DNA from: Microbacterium sp. LWO12-1.2
GTDB taxonomy: Bacteria > Actinomycetota > Actinomycetes > Actinomycetales > Microbacteriaceae
Direction: 5' to 3'
DNA: 64,000 nt
Assembly: GCF_040675875.1 (NCBI RefSeq)
Contig: NZ_JBEGII010000001.1
Coordinates: 2,852,001 to 2,916,000 of the forward strand
The translations under genes were made by a program, and so were the position numbers. The notes below the pieces were generated by a model. The model did not search any database. It was not told the origin of the DNA and saw only the letters and a list, made by a program, of their open reading frames with translations. Of the stretch, positions 1 through 9,420 are shown piece after piece (position 1 is the stretch's first letter; each line of letters starts with the position of its first letter).

Positions 1-95
1 CCGCCGACCGACCCGTAGGCGCGCACCGGGGAGTTCACTCCGCCGGGGATCACCGCGCGGGCGGCAGAGAACAGGTCGTCATTGCGATCGGTCAT
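1..95 (-). CDS. hemL: glutamate-1-semialdehyde 2,1-aminomutase, N-terminal fragment cut by window edge
   Basis: Only the first 31-32 codons are present; they begin MTDRNDDLFSAARAVIPGGV and continue with NSPVRAY, the typical HemL/GSA-aminotransferase N-terminus. The enzyme is PLP-dependent and converts glutamate-1-semialdehyde to 5-aminolevulinate, the step before HemB. A GGAGC ribosome binding site lies about 8 nt before the ATG. The gene follows hemB in the same leftward direction, 31 nt downstream, so it is probably the last gene of the hem operon. The remainder lies outside the window. Confidence 0.85.
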   Translation of the reverse strand, partial: MTDRNDDLFSAARAVIPGGVNSPVRAYGSVG

Positions 96-126
96 GATGA
101 TGCTCCGAAGAAGAGAGAGATACGGC

Positions 127-1104
127 TCAGGCGCGCAGCCAGCGGGCGGCCTCGGTCGCCCAGTAGGTCAGCACCGCGTCGGCACCGGCACGGCGGATCG
201 ACAGCAGCGACTCCAGGATGGCGGCACGGCGATCGATCCAGCCGTTCGCGGCGGCGGCCTCGATCATGGCGTATTCGCCGGACACCTGGTATGCCCAGAC
301 CGGAATACTGACGGTGTCGCGCACTTCGCGCAGCACGTCGAGGAAGGCCATGGCGGGCTTCACCATCACGATGTCGGCGCCCTCGGCCTCGTCGACGACG
401 GCCTCGCGCACGCCCTCGCGGCGGTTGCCCGGGTCGAGCTGATACGTGCGGCGGTCGCCGGTGAGCTGGGAGTCGACGGCCTCACGGAACGGTCCGTAGA
501 AGGCGCTGGCGTACTTCGCGGCGTAGGCGAGGATCAGGGTCTGCGTGAAGCCCTCCGCGTCGAGCGCGGCGCGGATGACGGCGACCTGGCCGTCCATCAT
601 GCCCGACAGCCCGAGCAGCTGGGACCCGGCGCGTGCCTGCGCGAGAGCCATCGACGTGTACCGCTCGAGCGTCGCATCGTTGTCGACGGACCCGTCGGCA
701 GCAAGCACGCCGCAGTGGCCGTGGTCGGTGAACTCGTCGAGACACAGGTCGGTCTGCACGACGAGGGCATCGCCGACCTCCGCCGCCAGCGCCTCGGTCG
801 CCACGTTCAGGATCCCGTGGGGGTCGTCCGCGCCCGAACCGCGGGCGTCGCGCACCGCGGGAACGCCGAACAGCATCACACCGCCCACACCGGCTTCGGC
901 GGCCTCGACCGCCGCCGCGCGCAGCGAGTCCAGCGAGTGCTGGGCGACGCCGGGCATGGATCCGATCGCGACCGGCTCGCTGAGCCCCTCACGCACGAAC
1001 ATCGGCAGCACGAGCTGTCGCGGCTGCAGCGAGGTCTCGCGAACGAGATCGCGCACCGCCGGCGACTGGCGCAGGCGCCTCAGCCGGACTTCGGGGAAGC
1101 TCAC
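127..1104 (-). CDS. hemB: porphobilinogen synthase (delta-aminolevulinic acid dehydratase)
   Basis: This 325-residue protein is full length for the family and condenses two 5-aminolevulinates to porphobilinogen in the cytoplasm. The Schiff-base lysines are visible as LAYAAKYAS (K197) and [11 protein letters not shown] (K249). The metal site reads [14 protein letters not shown]: cysteines at 121 and 131 but Asp at 123, a mixture of the zinc-type and magnesium-type signatures. It starts with GTG, and that codon overlaps the hemD stop as GTGA, implying translational coupling. hemL follows downstream. Confidence 0.95.
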   Translation of the reverse strand: MSFPEVRLRRLRQSPAVRDLVRETSLQPRQLVLPMFVREGLSEPVAIGSMPGVAQHSLDSLRAAAVEAAEAGVGGVMLFGVPAVRDARGSGADDPHGILNVATEALAAEVGDALVVQTDLCLDEFTDHGHCGVLAADGSVDNDATLERYTSMALAQARAGSQLLGLSGMMDGQVAVIRAALDAEGFTQTLILAYAAKYASAFYGPFREAVDSQLTGDRRTYQLDPGNRREGVREAVVDEAEGADIVMVKPAMAFLDVLREVRDTVSIPVWAYQVSGEYAMIEAAAANGWIDRRAAILESLLSIRRAGADAVLTYWATEAARWLRA

Positions 1105-1895
1105 GGTGCGAACTCGTCTGCCGCGTGCGGAAGCGTGAAGTGCGACACGGCATCGATCAGCGCGTCGACCGTCTGACGATCGGCGACGACCGAGACCGGG
1201 AGGCCGGCCCTCTGGGCGTCACGCGCCGTACGAGGGCCGATCGCAGCGAGCAGCGTCTCATCGGGGATCTCGGGGAACTGCTCACGCACCTGCTCCGCGA
1301 CCGAACCACTCGTGATGAGGATCGCGTTGATGCGACCGTTCTCGACATCGCGCTTGATGCGGTCGGTCACCGGAACACCGACCGTGCGGTAGGCGACGAC
1401 ACTGTGCACATCGTGCCCGGCCTCCGACAGCAACCGGCTCAGCACGGGCTTCGCGATCTCGCTGCGCAGCGCCAGGATGCGCCGGGGCTCGGACTCGAGC
1501 GCGATGAGCTGCTCCGCCATACCTTCAGCGGAGTTGTCCTGTGCCGGCACCAGGGCCACTTCGTAGCCGACGGCCTGGAGCGCCGCGGCGGTCGTCTCTC
1601 CGACTGCCGCGATACGAGTCGACGGCGGCACTGCCGCGCGGTGCGCGAACAGCACGTCGACCGTGGTCGCGCTCGTGATGGTCAGCCAGTCGAACTCGCC
1701 CGCAGCCAACTGCTCCAGGGCGACGTCGAGCGCCGCCTGGTCGGTCGTGGGCGCGAAGTTGATCAACGGCGCGACGACGGGGGTCGCTCCCTGCGCTCGC
1801 AGGCTGGCGGCCACGCCGTCGCCCCACGGCCCTCCGCGGGGCACGAGGATGCGCCAGCCGTCCAGTGGTCGGTCCTGCTTCATATCGGATGTCAT
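1101..1895 (-). CDS. hemD: uroporphyrinogen-III synthase
   Basis: The 264-residue product begins [20 protein letters not shown]. It fits the two-lobed HemD fold that cyclises hydroxymethylbilane with inversion of ring D. Recognisable parts are the N-terminal [10 protein letters not shown], the [10 protein letters not shown] segment, [11 protein letters not shown], and the C-terminal [16 protein letters not shown]. The frame stays open far upstream, but the ATG at 1893-1895 overlaps the hemC stop as ATGA, which fixes the start. Sequence identity across this family is always low, so the assignment leans partly on its place between hemC and hemB. Confidence 0.9.
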   Translation of the reverse strand: MTSDMKQDRPLDGWRILVPRGGPWGDGVAASLRAQGATPVVAPLINFAPTTDQAALDVALEQLAAGEFDWLTITSATTVDVLFAHRAAVPPSTRIAAVGETTAAALQAVGYEVALVPAQDNSAEGMAEQLIALESEPRRILALRSEIAKPVLSRLLSEAGHDVHSVVAYRTVGVPVTDRIKRDVENGRINAILITSGSVAEQVREQFPEIPDETLLAAIGPRTARDAQRAGLPVSVVADRQTVDALIDAVSHFTLPHAADEFAP

Positions 1896-2890
1896 GAGGA
1901 AAGATGCTCTCGGGAGACGAGGTCGGCCGCCCCTTGATCGAGCAACCGACGGGCAACAGTCAACCCGAGCTCGCGCGCTGCGTGCATCGGGCCTGCACCA
2001 TCGGCAGCATCCGCTCCATTGCCACTGCCGTTCCGACGAATATACTCCCCGTTCAGGTCTTCCGTGACGTCGAGGCCGATCCGACGGTCTCCTTCGGCCG
2101 AGTAGACGACGGTCCTGACCCGCACGGACGACCCTTCGACCACGGCGTGAGCGGCCATCGGCGCCTGGCATCCGGCGTCGAGGCCTTCCAGGATCGCGCG
2201 CTCGACCGTGACGGCCAGACGAGTCGGGCCGTGGTCGAGAGCAGCGAGCGCGGCGAGCAGTTCGGCCGGAGCGTCCTGCGTCGTCTCCACGGCGAGCGAG
2301 CCCTGACCGGGGGCGGTCGGCCACTCGGCGAGACCGAGCTCCTCGCGACGCAGCGGCGAGTTCGCATCGAGCCGCGACAGCCCGGCGGCGGCGAGGACGA
2401 CGGCATCCAGCTCGCCGGATGTGACGCGCGCCAGACGGGAGTCGACGTTGCCGCGGATGTCGACGACCTCCGCGTGCGGGGCACGCCTGTGCACCTGGGC
2501 GATCCGGCGCGGTGCGCCCGTCCCGACGGTGCTGCCGGAGCGGAGGGCATGCAGCGGGGTGCCGTCGCGCGTGAGCACGACATCCCGCGCATCCTCACGC
2601 TCCGGAGTCGCCGCGATCACGAGACCAGCGGGGATCGCCGTCGGCAGATCCTTGAGCGAATGGACGAGGAAGTCGCACTCGCCCGAAAGGAGCGCCTCGC
2701 GCAGCCGCGTGGCGAAGATGCCCTGGCCGCCGATCTCGGACAGCGACGCCCGATTCGTGTCGCCCTCCGAAGTGATCGGCACGAGCTCGACCGGACGCCC
2801 TGTGACTTTCTCGAGCGCCGTCGCGACATGACCGGACTGCGCCTGCGCGAGTGCGCTGCGCCGGGTACCCAAACGGATCGGAGTCGTCAT
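1892..2890 (-). CDS. hemC: hydroxymethylbilane synthase (porphobilinogen deaminase)
   Basis: The enzyme polymerises four porphobilinogens into hydroxymethylbilane on a covalently bound dipyrromethane cofactor. Visible signatures are the N-terminal IRLGTRRSALAQAQS, HSLKDLP at residues 77-83, and the cofactor-attachment cysteine in LDAGCQAPMA (C241). At 332 residues it is slightly longer than the usual ~310. The extra length falls partly in a Gly/Asn-rich insertion near residue 290 (NGSGNGADAADGAG). hemQ ends 9 nt upstream and hemD overlaps downstream. Confidence 0.96.
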   Translation of the reverse strand: MTTPIRLGTRRSALAQAQSGHVATALEKVTGRPVELVPITSEGDTNRASLSEIGGQGIFATRLREALLSGECDFLVHSLKDLPTAIPAGLVIAATPEREDARDVVLTRDGTPLHALRSGSTVGTGAPRRIAQVHRRAPHAEVVDIRGNVDSRLARVTSGELDAVVLAAAGLSRLDANSPLRREELGLAEWPTAPGQGSLAVETTQDAPAELLAALAALDHGPTRLAVTVERAILEGLDAGCQAPMAAHAVVEGSSVRVRTVVYSAEGDRRIGLDVTEDLNGEYIRRNGSGNGADAADGAGPMHAARELGLTVARRLLDQGAADLVSREHLSS

Positions 2891-2899
2891 CGCGCGGCC

Positions 2900-3577
2900 T
2901 TACTGCAGCACGTCCGCGATCTCGTCGAAACGGAGCCTGCGCCCGGTGTAGAAGGGCAGCTCCTCCTTCACGTACAGACGCGCGTCGGTGTACCGCAGGT
3001 CGCGCATGAGGTCGACGAGCTCGGTCACGTCATCCGCCTCGAGGGGCAGGATCCACTCGTAGTCGCCGAGCGCGAACGCCGCGACGGTGTTCGCGATGAC
3101 ACCCGTGAACGCGGCCCCCTTGCGCCCGTGGTCGGCGAGCATCTTGCGCCGCTCCTCCTCCGGCGCCAGGTACCACTCCGGCGTGCGCACGAACGGGTAC
3201 AGGCAGAGCCAGTCCTTGGGCTCGATGCCGCGCAGGAAGCCGGGCACATGCGAACGGTTGAACTCGGCGTCGCGGTGCACGCCCATCACGTTCCACACCG
3301 GCAGCAGCGAACGGAGCAGCTCGGTGCGGCGGAGGCGACGCAGCGCCCGCTGGAGCTCCTCCGCGGTGTCGCCGTGCAGCCACACCATGAGGTCGGCATC
3401 GGCCTTGAGGCCGGAGACGTCGTAGAAGCCGCGCACGGTCACGCCCGAGTCCTCGACGTAGGAGACGATCGTCTCCAGCTCTGTCGAGTCGGACTCCGTG
3501 ACGGCCACATCGGGATTACGTCGCCAGACCGCCCAGAGGGTGAAGCCGGACGGGTTCTCTTCGCGCACTTCGGACAT
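2900..3577 (-). CDS. hemQ: coproheme decarboxylase of the chlorite-dismutase family
   Basis: This 225-residue protein belongs to the Cld/HemQ (ChdC) family, which oxidatively decarboxylates coproheme to heme b in the coproporphyrin-dependent pathway of Gram-positive bacteria. The middle carries RTPEWYLAPEEERRKMLADH and the C-terminal half carries ANTVAAFALGDYEWILPLEA and PFYTGRRL, all typical. Y136 is the likely catalytic tyrosine by alignment from memory. A CAGACT box ends 6 nt before the ATG, and there is no Shine-Dalgarno, so the transcript may start at the start codon. Confidence 0.95.
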   Translation of the reverse strand: MSEVREENPSGFTLWAVWRRNPDVAVTESDSTELETIVSYVEDSGVTVRGFYDVSGLKADADLMVWLHGDTAEELQRALRRLRRTELLRSLLPVWNVMGVHRDAEFNRSHVPGFLRGIEPKDWLCLYPFVRTPEWYLAPEEERRKMLADHGRKGAAFTGVIANTVAAFALGDYEWILPLEADDVTELVDLMRDLRYTDARLYVKEELPFYTGRRLRFDEIADVLQ

Positions 3578-3589
3578 GACCCCAGTCTG
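3575..3589 (-). promoter_or_regulatory. -10 and leaderless start of hemQ
   Basis: CAGACT with a ggggtc spacer of 6 nt before the ATG. The box is weaker than TANNNT. Confidence 0.5.
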
Positions 3590-3620
3590 CCCTCTTTGTC
3601 GAGCGCCCGCGAACGCGAGG

Positions 3621-3893
3621 TCAGCGGGAGAGGGCGCGAGCGATCACCCAGACCGCACCGCCCACCACGGCGGCGATTCCCACGGCGGCCGCGACGGCCC
3701 CGATCGGGTTGCGATCCGCGAAGACGCGCGCCTTGGCCACCGCCCTGGACGACGCCTTCTCGACGCGACGAGGGATGTTGCCCTTGACCTCGATGGCAGC
3801 GAGAGCGGCCTTCAGCTCGGCGCGCGCCGAGGCGACGGGGTCGACGATCCCTGCGGGGACGACCGTGCGAGAGAGGTTGTCAGATACGGTCAT
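3621..3893 (-). CDS. DUF3618-like small membrane protein
   Basis: This 90-residue protein has a helical, charged N-terminal part (ARAELKAALAAIEVKGNIPRR) that matches the DUF3618 pattern. One C-terminal membrane segment follows (GAVAAAVGIAAVVGGAVWVIA, residues ~65-85) and a short basic tail. Its start overlaps the end of the Holin-X-like gene by 14 nt. The function of the family is not known to me. Together with the next two genes it forms an envelope-associated trio inserted between hemQ and hemY. Confidence 0.75.
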   Translation of the reverse strand: MTVSDNLSRTVVPAGIVDPVASARAELKAALAAIEVKGNIPRRVEKASSRAVAKARVFADRNPIGAVAAAVGIAAVVGGAVWVIARALSR

Positions 3894-4287
3894 CGCCGGC
3901 GTCCTTCACGAGTCGGATGTCCTCGGCCACCGCCTGGGCGGGGTTCTGCCTGGCGAGGACCTTGCGGAACTTCAGGATGCCGAGCAGAGCGAACAGCAGC
4001 ACGGCGAGGATCAGGATGCCGAACACGGCGATCGCCGACAGCCACACGGGCCACCATGACGAGAGGCCGGCGATCGCGAACACGAGCACGACCGGCACCG
4101 CCCAGAACAGGAAGAACAGGGCGACCAGGAACCAGACCGAACCGATACCGGCGTCCTTGGCCGTCCGTGAGACCCACGCCTTCGCCGCATCGATCTCGGC
4201 CTTGACGAGGTTCGTGACGAGTTCGGGGAGGTCGCCGAGGAGGGTCAGCAGACCGTCGTCGGCCCGATCCCGGTATCCGCGAGGCAT
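3880..4287 (-). CDS. Holin-X / DUF1469-like membrane protein
   Basis: The 135-residue protein begins MPRGYRDRADDGLLTLLGDL. An amphipathic segment (LPELVTNLVKAEIDAAKAWV) precedes two adjacent hydrophobic stretches (residues ~52-77 and ~83-108) and a basic tail. This is the layout of the 'phage holin family' proteins that are abundant on actinobacterial chromosomes. There is no phage context, so the holin name should not be taken as lytic function. I chose the ATG at 4285-4287 because the upstream extension of the frame is Arg/Pro low-complexity and overlaps the next gene. Confidence 0.75.
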   Translation of the reverse strand: MPRGYRDRADDGLLTLLGDLPELVTNLVKAEIDAAKAWVSRTAKDAGIGSVWFLVALFFLFWAVPVVLVFAIAGLSSWWPVWLSAIAVFGILILAVLLFALLGILKFRKVLARQNPAQAVAEDIRLVKDAGDDRI

Positions 4288-4288
4288 C

Positions 4289-4765
4289 TCAGGCGCCGGC
4301 CTTCTTGGTGGTCGCACTCCGGGCGGCCGTGCTCTTCGATGCCGTGGTCTTCGACGCCGTGGTCTTGGAAGCCGTGGTCTTGGCGGCGGGCTTCTTCGCG
4401 GCGGGCTTCTTGGCCGCCGTCTTCGCCGCGTCCTTGGCGGCGTCGACAGCATCCTCGGCGGCGTCGGCCACCTCGGCGGCCGCGTCCTTGCTCTTCGCGA
4501 TCGCGGAGTCGAGCTTCTGACCAGGAGTGCCGTTGCCCTGCACCGACTTGACGATCTTCACCGCACCGCTCCAGATGGCACCGGGCACAGCCGCAGCCTT
4601 GTCGCCGAGGAAGCTCTTCGCCTGCTCAACGCGCTCCTGCACGGGATCCAGCTCCCACACCTTGAGCCACTGTGTCTTGATCTGTTCGTAACGCTCACGT
4701 CCGGCACGTGTGCCGAGCACGTAACCCACGCCGAGTCCGACGACGAGTCCGATCTTCCCCTTCAT
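4289..4765 (-). CDS. YtxH-like protein with Lys/Ala/Thr-rich tail
   Basis: This is a 158-residue product. The N-terminus MKGKIGLVVGLGVGYVLGTRAGRERYEQI is the Gly-rich membrane segment plus TRAGRERY box seen in YtxH-like actinobacterial proteins. The second half is a low-complexity Ala/Lys/Thr tail with repeated KPAAK and KTTAS units, reminiscent of histone-like or surface-binding basic tails. A good GAGGAG ribosome binding site lies 5 nt before the ATG. It is the first gene of the trio, ending 1 nt before the Holin-X-like start. Its role is unknown. Confidence 0.75.
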   Translation of the reverse strand: MKGKIGLVVGLGVGYVLGTRAGRERYEQIKTQWLKVWELDPVQERVEQAKSFLGDKAAAVPGAIWSGAVKIVKSVQGNGTPGQKLDSAIAKSKDAAAEVADAAEDAVDAAKDAAKTAAKKPAAKKPAAKTTASKTTASKTTASKSTAARSATTKKAGA

Positions 4766-4839
4766 GGGGTCTCCTCACGTTGTTCCGGTCGAGCCGCAGG
4801 CTTCGCTCCCCGTCGGCCAGGTACCCAGCGTAACCCCGT

Positions 4840-4855
4840 ATGCCGATTTCGGCAT
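4840..4855. terminator. dyad after hemY
   Basis: ATGCCGATTTCGGCAT, a perfect 7-bp stem with 2-nt loop, flanked by AACCCC/GGGGTT further out. It could end the hemE-hemY transcript. Confidence 0.45.
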
Positions 4856-4888
4856 CTAAACGTCAGGGGGTTGACAGTCGGAGCCGTT

Positions 4889-6403
4889 TCAATCCCAGAG
4901 CAGCGCGCGGCGAAGTCGATCCGCTTCGGCCACGGCATCCGGCACGACCTGCGCGAGCCCTGTGCCCGCCAACCAGGCGCCGACGACAGCCAGCCCCGGC
5001 GTCTTCTGCACGGCGGACCGCGCTGCCGACCGCCTCTCACCCGAGCCGATGATCGACGCGGGCTGCGACTGGATGTAGCGGGAGCGCTCGGCGGCGATGA
5101 GGGACGAGGCAGGAAGCGGCACGCCCAGCAGCGCAGAGGCTTCGCTCAACGCCAGGGCTGCGGCAGCATCGTCATCGAGCGCGGCGGTCGCCGCCGGCTC
5201 TCCCTGCGCGCCGAATGACACGCGCACGACATGGCGGGTCCCCGCGGCCTCGCGCACCCAGGCCCACTTGGCGGTGGAGTGTGTGAGCGCCTTCGCGGTG
5301 TGACTGCCCGGCACCGTGAGCACTCCGGTGCCGCGCGGCACCGCGTCGAGCGCGGGGGCGTCGAGCAGCAGGGTCACCAGCTCGATCTGCGGCGCCTCGG
5401 CCGCGTCAGCGGTGGCGAGCGCAGGAACGGTCTCGGCGAGCAGGGCCCGGGCGACGGACTCCTCGGTCGCGACGATCACCGCGTCGGCGAGGAACTCGTT
5501 CTCGGGGGACTCGACGGAGGCATCGTCGGAGTCCGCCGGCGCGTCATCGTCGTCATCCGCAAGCTCAGCGGCGATCACTCGCCAGCCGCCTCCCTCGCGT
5601 GAGAGGCGCTCCACGGGGGTGCCGACACGCACATCGACTTCGAGGCGGGCGAGGTCTGCGACGAGGGCATCGATCAGCACCGTCATCCCTCCGACCAGCC
5701 CCTCGACGGCGGCGCCCGGAGCTTTCGCCGCACCGGCTGCGGCCGTGTCGCGCAGCGCCTGCACGGCGCCGGACAGGGAGCCCACCCTGGTGAGCGCGGC
5801 GTTGAGCCCGGGGGCCGCGACATCGACGTCGACGTCGTCGGGCGATGCCGAGTAGACCCCGGTCGTGACGGGAGCCACGAGGCGGTCGCGCACCTTCGCG
5901 CCCATGCGCGACGCCACCAGCTTTCCGAGGCTGAGCTGGTGCCCGATGGTCAGCGGCGGTCGCACGCGGTCCACATAGGCGCGCCAGGCGCCGGACCAGC
6001 CGATGATGCGGCGCACGTCGTCCTGGAACGGGTTCGCGGGGATGCCGAGCAGGCCACCGACCGGCAAGGGTGCCGCACCGACACCGGGGATGCCGGCCAG
6101 CCACGCCGGCCCCGCCGCGGGTGCGACGATGCGCTCGGTGAGGCCGAGCTCCTCCAACAGTGCCCGCACATGGCCGCCACGGGTCGCGAAGCTCTCCGCT
6201 CCGGCGTCGAGCGAGATGCCATCGAGTTCGGTACGGCGGATCGCTCCGCCGACGGCATCCGCGGCCTCCAGCAGCGTCACCCGCATGCCGACCTTGGCGC
6301 ACTCACGCGCGGCCAGCAGACCTCCGATGCCCCCGCCGATCACGACGATGCGCGTCTCGGCGGCGCGGGCGGCGAGCACGGCGGGCGCGGGCGCCTCAGG
6401 CAT
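4889..6403 (-). CDS. hemY: coproporphyrinogen-III/protoporphyrinogen oxidase, FAD-dependent
   Basis: A 504-residue flavoprotein with the Rossmann FAD motif [20 protein letters not shown] (residues ~20-39), [20 protein letters not shown], and the C-terminal FAD-binding stretch [21 protein letters not shown]. With HemQ nearby it most likely acts as the CgoX form, oxidising coproporphyrinogen III to coproporphyrin III. An acidic low-complexity insertion ([12 protein letters not shown], residues ~265-280) looks lineage-specific. The start overlaps the end of hemE by 8 nt, so the two genes are co-transcribed. Confidence 0.92.
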   Translation of the reverse strand: MPEAPAPAVLAARAAETRIVVIGGGIGGLLAARECAKVGMRVTLLEAADAVGGAIRRTELDGISLDAGAESFATRGGHVRALLEELGLTERIVAPAAGPAWLAGIPGVGAAPLPVGGLLGIPANPFQDDVRRIIGWSGAWRAYVDRVRPPLTIGHQLSLGKLVASRMGAKVRDRLVAPVTTGVYSASPDDVDVDVAAPGLNAALTRVGSLSGAVQALRDTAAAGAAKAPGAAVEGLVGGMTVLIDALVADLARLEVDVRVGTPVERLSREGGGWRVIAAELADDDDDAPADSDDASVESPENEFLADAVIVATEESVARALLAETVPALATADAAEAPQIELVTLLLDAPALDAVPRGTGVLTVPGSHTAKALTHSTAKWAWVREAAGTRHVVRVSFGAQGEPAATAALDDDAAAALALSEASALLGVPLPASSLIAAERSRYIQSQPASIIGSGERRSAARSAVQKTPGLAVVGAWLAGTGLAQVVPDAVAEADRLRRALLWD

Positions 6404-7421
6404 CCGCGTGCACCAGCTCGACGATGCGGGTCAGCTGATCGGGGTCGGTCTCCGGCGGGACGCCGTGGCCGAGGTTGAGGATGTGCGCCCTGGCCGAGCG
6501 GCCCCGGGCCAGCACGTCGCGCACGTGCGCCTCGAGCACCGGCCACGGCGCCGACAGCAGCGCCGGGTCGATGTTCCCCTGCACCGTCGTGTCGGGGCCG
6601 AGGATGGCGGCGGCCTCGTCGAGCGGCTGACGCCAGTCGACGCCGACACCGTCGACCGCGCCGTCGAGACGCATGTCGGCGATGAACGGTCCTGTTCCCA
6701 CGCCGAAGTGGATCTTGGGGATGTCGATGCCCTCGAGCGCGGCGCGGGAATGGGGAGCCACGAACGCGCGGTAGTCGGCCGGGTTGAGCGAGCCGGCCCA
6801 CGAGTCGAAGAGCTGCACGGCGGATGCTCCGGCGTCGCTCTGGGCGACCAGGAAGGCCCGAGAGATCTGCGCGAGCCATCCGGCCAGCTTGTTCCAGGAT
6901 GCGGGGTCCGCGTGCATCATGGCCCGCGCGCGCAGGTGCTCCTTGGAAGGACCACCCTCGACGAGGTACGCAGCCAGCGTGAAGGGCGCACCGGCGAAGC
7001 CGATGAGCGGGGTGTCGCCGAGCTCGGCCGTCACCAGACGCACCGCCTCGGCGATCGCGGTCGAGTCCAGCGACGCGGGGTCGATCGCGGTGATCCGGTC
7101 CACGTCGGCGACACTGCGCACCGGGTTCGCGAACACCGGGCCGCGACCGGGCTCGATCTCGACCTCGACACCCGCGAGACGCAGCGGGATCACGATGTCG
7201 CTGAAGAACACCGCGGCGTCCACGCCGTGCCGGCGCACCGGCTGCAGCGTGATCTCGGCCGCGAGCTCCGGGGTGAGGCAGGCGTCCAGCATCCGTGTGC
7301 CGACGCGCAGCTCGCGGTACTCCGGCAGCGACCGACCCGCCTGACGCATGAACCAGACCGGGGTCTGGGCCGGGCGGTCACCGGCGAGGGCGCGCAAGAG
7401 AGGAGCATCGGAGAGGGCCAT
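6396..7421 (-). CDS. hemE: uroporphyrinogen decarboxylase
   Basis: The enzyme removes four acetate carboxyls from uroporphyrinogen III to give coproporphyrinogen III. It is 341 residues long. The N-terminal [20 protein letters not shown] is the diagnostic PVWxMRQAGR signature, and the central [20 protein letters not shown] is also typical. It heads the hemE-hemY pair and diverges from hemA across a 71-bp gap. The ATG is preceded by GAGGATggaggc, which fits either a weak -10 with a 6-nt spacer or a poorly placed ribosome binding site. Confidence 0.97.
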   Translation of the reverse strand: MALSDAPLLRALAGDRPAQTPVWFMRQAGRSLPEYRELRVGTRMLDACLTPELAAEITLQPVRRHGVDAAVFFSDIVIPLRLAGVEVEIEPGRGPVFANPVRSVADVDRITAIDPASLDSTAIAEAVRLVTAELGDTPLIGFAGAPFTLAAYLVEGGPSKEHLRARAMMHADPASWNKLAGWLAQISRAFLVAQSDAGASAVQLFDSWAGSLNPADYRAFVAPHSRAALEGIDIPKIHFGVGTGPFIADMRLDGAVDGVGVDWRQPLDEAAAILGPDTTVQGNIDPALLSAPWPVLEAHVRDVLARGRSARAHILNLGHGVPPETDPDQLTRIVELVHADA

Positions 7422-7480
7422 GCCTCCATCCTCCCATCCGGCTTCTATGAGTGTGCGGAGATGCGCGGCGGAGGCTCGGG

Positions 7481-7495
7481 TAGGATTGTCTGGTG
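7481..7495 (+). promoter_or_regulatory. -10 and leaderless start of hemA
   Basis: TAGGAT, spacer tgtctg (6 nt), then GTG; RNA would begin at or next to the start codon. Confidence 0.65.
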
Positions 7496-8797
7496 CTGCT
7501 GTGTGTCACGGCGAGTCACAAGACCGCCACATTCGATCTGCTCGAACGCCTGAGCCGCACCCCCGACGGCGTCGCCCCCACTCTCGTGGAGATGGCTCCG
7601 TGCGTGCAGGGTGCGGTCGTTCTCGCGACGTGCAATCGGTTCGAGGCGTACGTGGAAATGGACGAACCGGTCACTGCGGCCGGCGCGATCGGCGTCGAGG
7701 CCGTGCTGGAAGCGGTCGAAGCCGTCACCGGCGTCCCGGCCGCCGAACTCGACGGCGCCTACACCGTGCACTCCGGCCGTCGCGTGGCAGAGCACCTGTT
7801 CTCCGTCGCCTCCGGGCTCGAGTCCGTCGTCTCCGGCGAGGGCGAGATCGCCGGCCAGGTGCGTCGCGCACTGAAGTCGGCCCGCAAGGAGGGCACTACC
7901 TCCCCCGAGCTCGAGCGACTGTTCCAGCGCGCCAGCCAGGCGCAGCGCAAGGTCAAGAACGTCACCGCCCTCGGCCGCGCCGGCCGCTCGCTGGTGCGTC
8001 TCGCGCTCGAACTCGCCGACAGCCGCATCGCCGACTGGTCCGCCGAGCGCGTTCTACTGGTGGGCACCGGAGCGTATGCGGCCGTCACCCTTGCGACTCT
8101 CCGCGAGCGCGGCGCCGTGAACATCTCGGTGTACTCGCCCTCCGGACGTGCAGAGATCTTCGCCGCGAAGCACGGCATCCGTCCTGTCTCGGCGGATGAC
8201 TACGCCCGCACCGCGGCGCGGTCGAGCCTGCTGATCACCTGCACCACCGCGACAGAGCCGGTCCTCGGACCAGAGCAGCTCCAGGCGCCGACGGGTCCCG
8301 CGGCGATCGGATGCCCGGTCGGTGCGCACAACCAGCTCGTCGTCGACCTCGGCATGCCGCGCAACGTCGACCCCGCCGTCGCCACGCTCGAGGGCGTCGC
8401 GCTGCTCGACCTCGAGACCATCCGCCTGCACGCGCCGCTCGAGGAGCTCCAGGCGACCGATGCCGCCCGCAGCGTCGTGCGCGAGGCCGCGGACACCTTC
8501 CACGTGGTGGGTGAGCGCCAGAGCGTGACCCCGGCCGTCGTCGCACTGCGGTCGCACGTCTTCTCGCTGCTCGAATCCGAGATCGATCGTGCCCGCGCAC
8601 GGGGCGACGAGGACGGACGCGTCGAGCAGGCGCTGCGCCACCTCTCCGCCGTGCTGCTGCACACCCCCACGACCCGCGCGCACGAACTGGCCGCCGCCGG
8701 TCGCGCCGACGAATTCACCGCCGCACTCGGCGCCCTGTACGGCATCGTGCCAGTGGCTGACGCCGCGGCCGACGGCGCCACCCCCGCCTCGGCCTGA
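7493..8797 (+). CDS. hemA: glutamyl-tRNA reductase
   Basis: This enzyme makes glutamate-1-semialdehyde from charged tRNA-Glu, the committed step of C5-pathway heme synthesis. The catalytic cysteine lies in [14 protein letters not shown] (C47), followed by [20 protein letters not shown] and an NADPH-binding middle domain ([13 protein letters not shown]). Length is 434 residues. The GTG start lies exactly 6 nt after TAGGAT, so it is probably translated from a leaderless mRNA. It is the only rightward hem gene, which separates its control from the hemE-hemY operon. Confidence 0.96.
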   Translation: MLLCVTASHKTATFDLLERLSRTPDGVAPTLVEMAPCVQGAVVLATCNRFEAYVEMDEPVTAAGAIGVEAVLEAVEAVTGVPAAELDGAYTVHSGRRVAEHLFSVASGLESVVSGEGEIAGQVRRALKSARKEGTTSPELERLFQRASQAQRKVKNVTALGRAGRSLVRLALELADSRIADWSAERVLLVGTGAYAAVTLATLRERGAVNISVYSPSGRAEIFAAKHGIRPVSADDYARTAARSSLLITCTTATEPVLGPEQLQAPTGPAAIGCPVGAHNQLVVDLGMPRNVDPAVATLEGVALLDLETIRLHAPLEELQATDAARSVVREAADTFHVVGERQSVTPAVVALRSHVFSLLESEIDRARARGDEDGRVEQALRHLSAVLLHTPTTRAHELAAAGRADEFTAALGALYGIVPVADAAADGATPASA

Positions 8798-8836
8798 CAC
8801 CTGGCATCGGACGCCGCACGCTGGTGACGCGGGTGG

Positions 8837-8851
8837 CACACTGGAGGCATG
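8837..8851 (+). promoter_or_regulatory. -10 and start of HhH gene
   Basis: CACACT, spacer ggaggc (6 nt), then ATG. Confidence 0.45.
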
Positions 8852-9418
8852 GCCCTTCACATCACCGGAGACACCGCCGCTGACGCCCTGCTCACCGACA
8901 ACCCGCTGGCGCTGCTGGTCGGGATGCTGCTGGACCAGCAGGTCCCCATGGAGACCGCCTTCGCTGGGCCTCTGAAGATCGAGCAGCGCACCGGCGCGAC
9001 GGACGCCGCCGCGATCGCCGGCATGGCCCCGGACGAGTTCCTCGAGGCCTTCCGGCAGACCCCCGCCGTGCACCGGTTCCCCGGATCGATGGCCACCCGC
9101 GTGCAGACGCTGTGCCAGACGCTCGTCGACGATTGGGACGGTGATGCCGCCGCGCTCTGGACCAAGGGCGATCCCTCGGGTGCCGAGGTGCTGAAGCGCC
9201 TGAAGGCCCTGCCCGGATTCGGCGAGCAGAAGGCCAAGATCTTTCTCGCGCTGCTGGGCAAGCAGTACGGATTCACCGGCGAGGGCTGGCGCGAGGCCGC
9301 CGGCGCATACGGCGAGGAGGGCTCGTTCCGTTCGGTCGCCGACATCGTCTCCCCCGAGTCGCTCACGCAGGTGCGCGAGCACAAGAAGGCGATGAAGGCC
9401 GCGGCCAAGAAGGGCTGA
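8849..9418 (+). CDS. HhH-GPD-type base-excision-repair-like protein
   Basis: This 189-residue protein resembles the short actinobacterial HhH-GPD family. The N-terminal helix PLALLVGMLLDQQVPMETAF matches the glycosylase core, and LPGFGEQKAKIF (121-132) is the helix-hairpin-helix that binds DNA backbone. I cannot find the catalytic Asp context (V-D-x-H) that follows this motif in EndoIII or MutY, so glycosylase activity is uncertain. The C-terminus ends in a Lys/Ala tail. It starts after a CACACT box with a ggaggc spacer. The DUF1801 gene follows after 2 nt. Confidence 0.75.
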   Translation: MALHITGDTAADALLTDNPLALLVGMLLDQQVPMETAFAGPLKIEQRTGATDAAAIAGMAPDEFLEAFRQTPAVHRFPGSMATRVQTLCQTLVDDWDGDAAALWTKGDPSGAEVLKRLKALPGFGEQKAKIFLALLGKQYGFTGEGWREAAGAYGEEGSFRSVADIVSPESLTQVREHKKAMKAAAKKG

Positions 9419-9420
9419 GC

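Noticed and set aside
1904..3787. A 627-codon plus-strand frame opposite hemC and hemQ
   Set aside because: Shadow of the real minus-strand genes with no domain of its own.
3880..4287. Holin-like protein as evidence of prophage
   Set aside because: No other phage gene is near, and such proteins are common on actinobacterial chromosomes.
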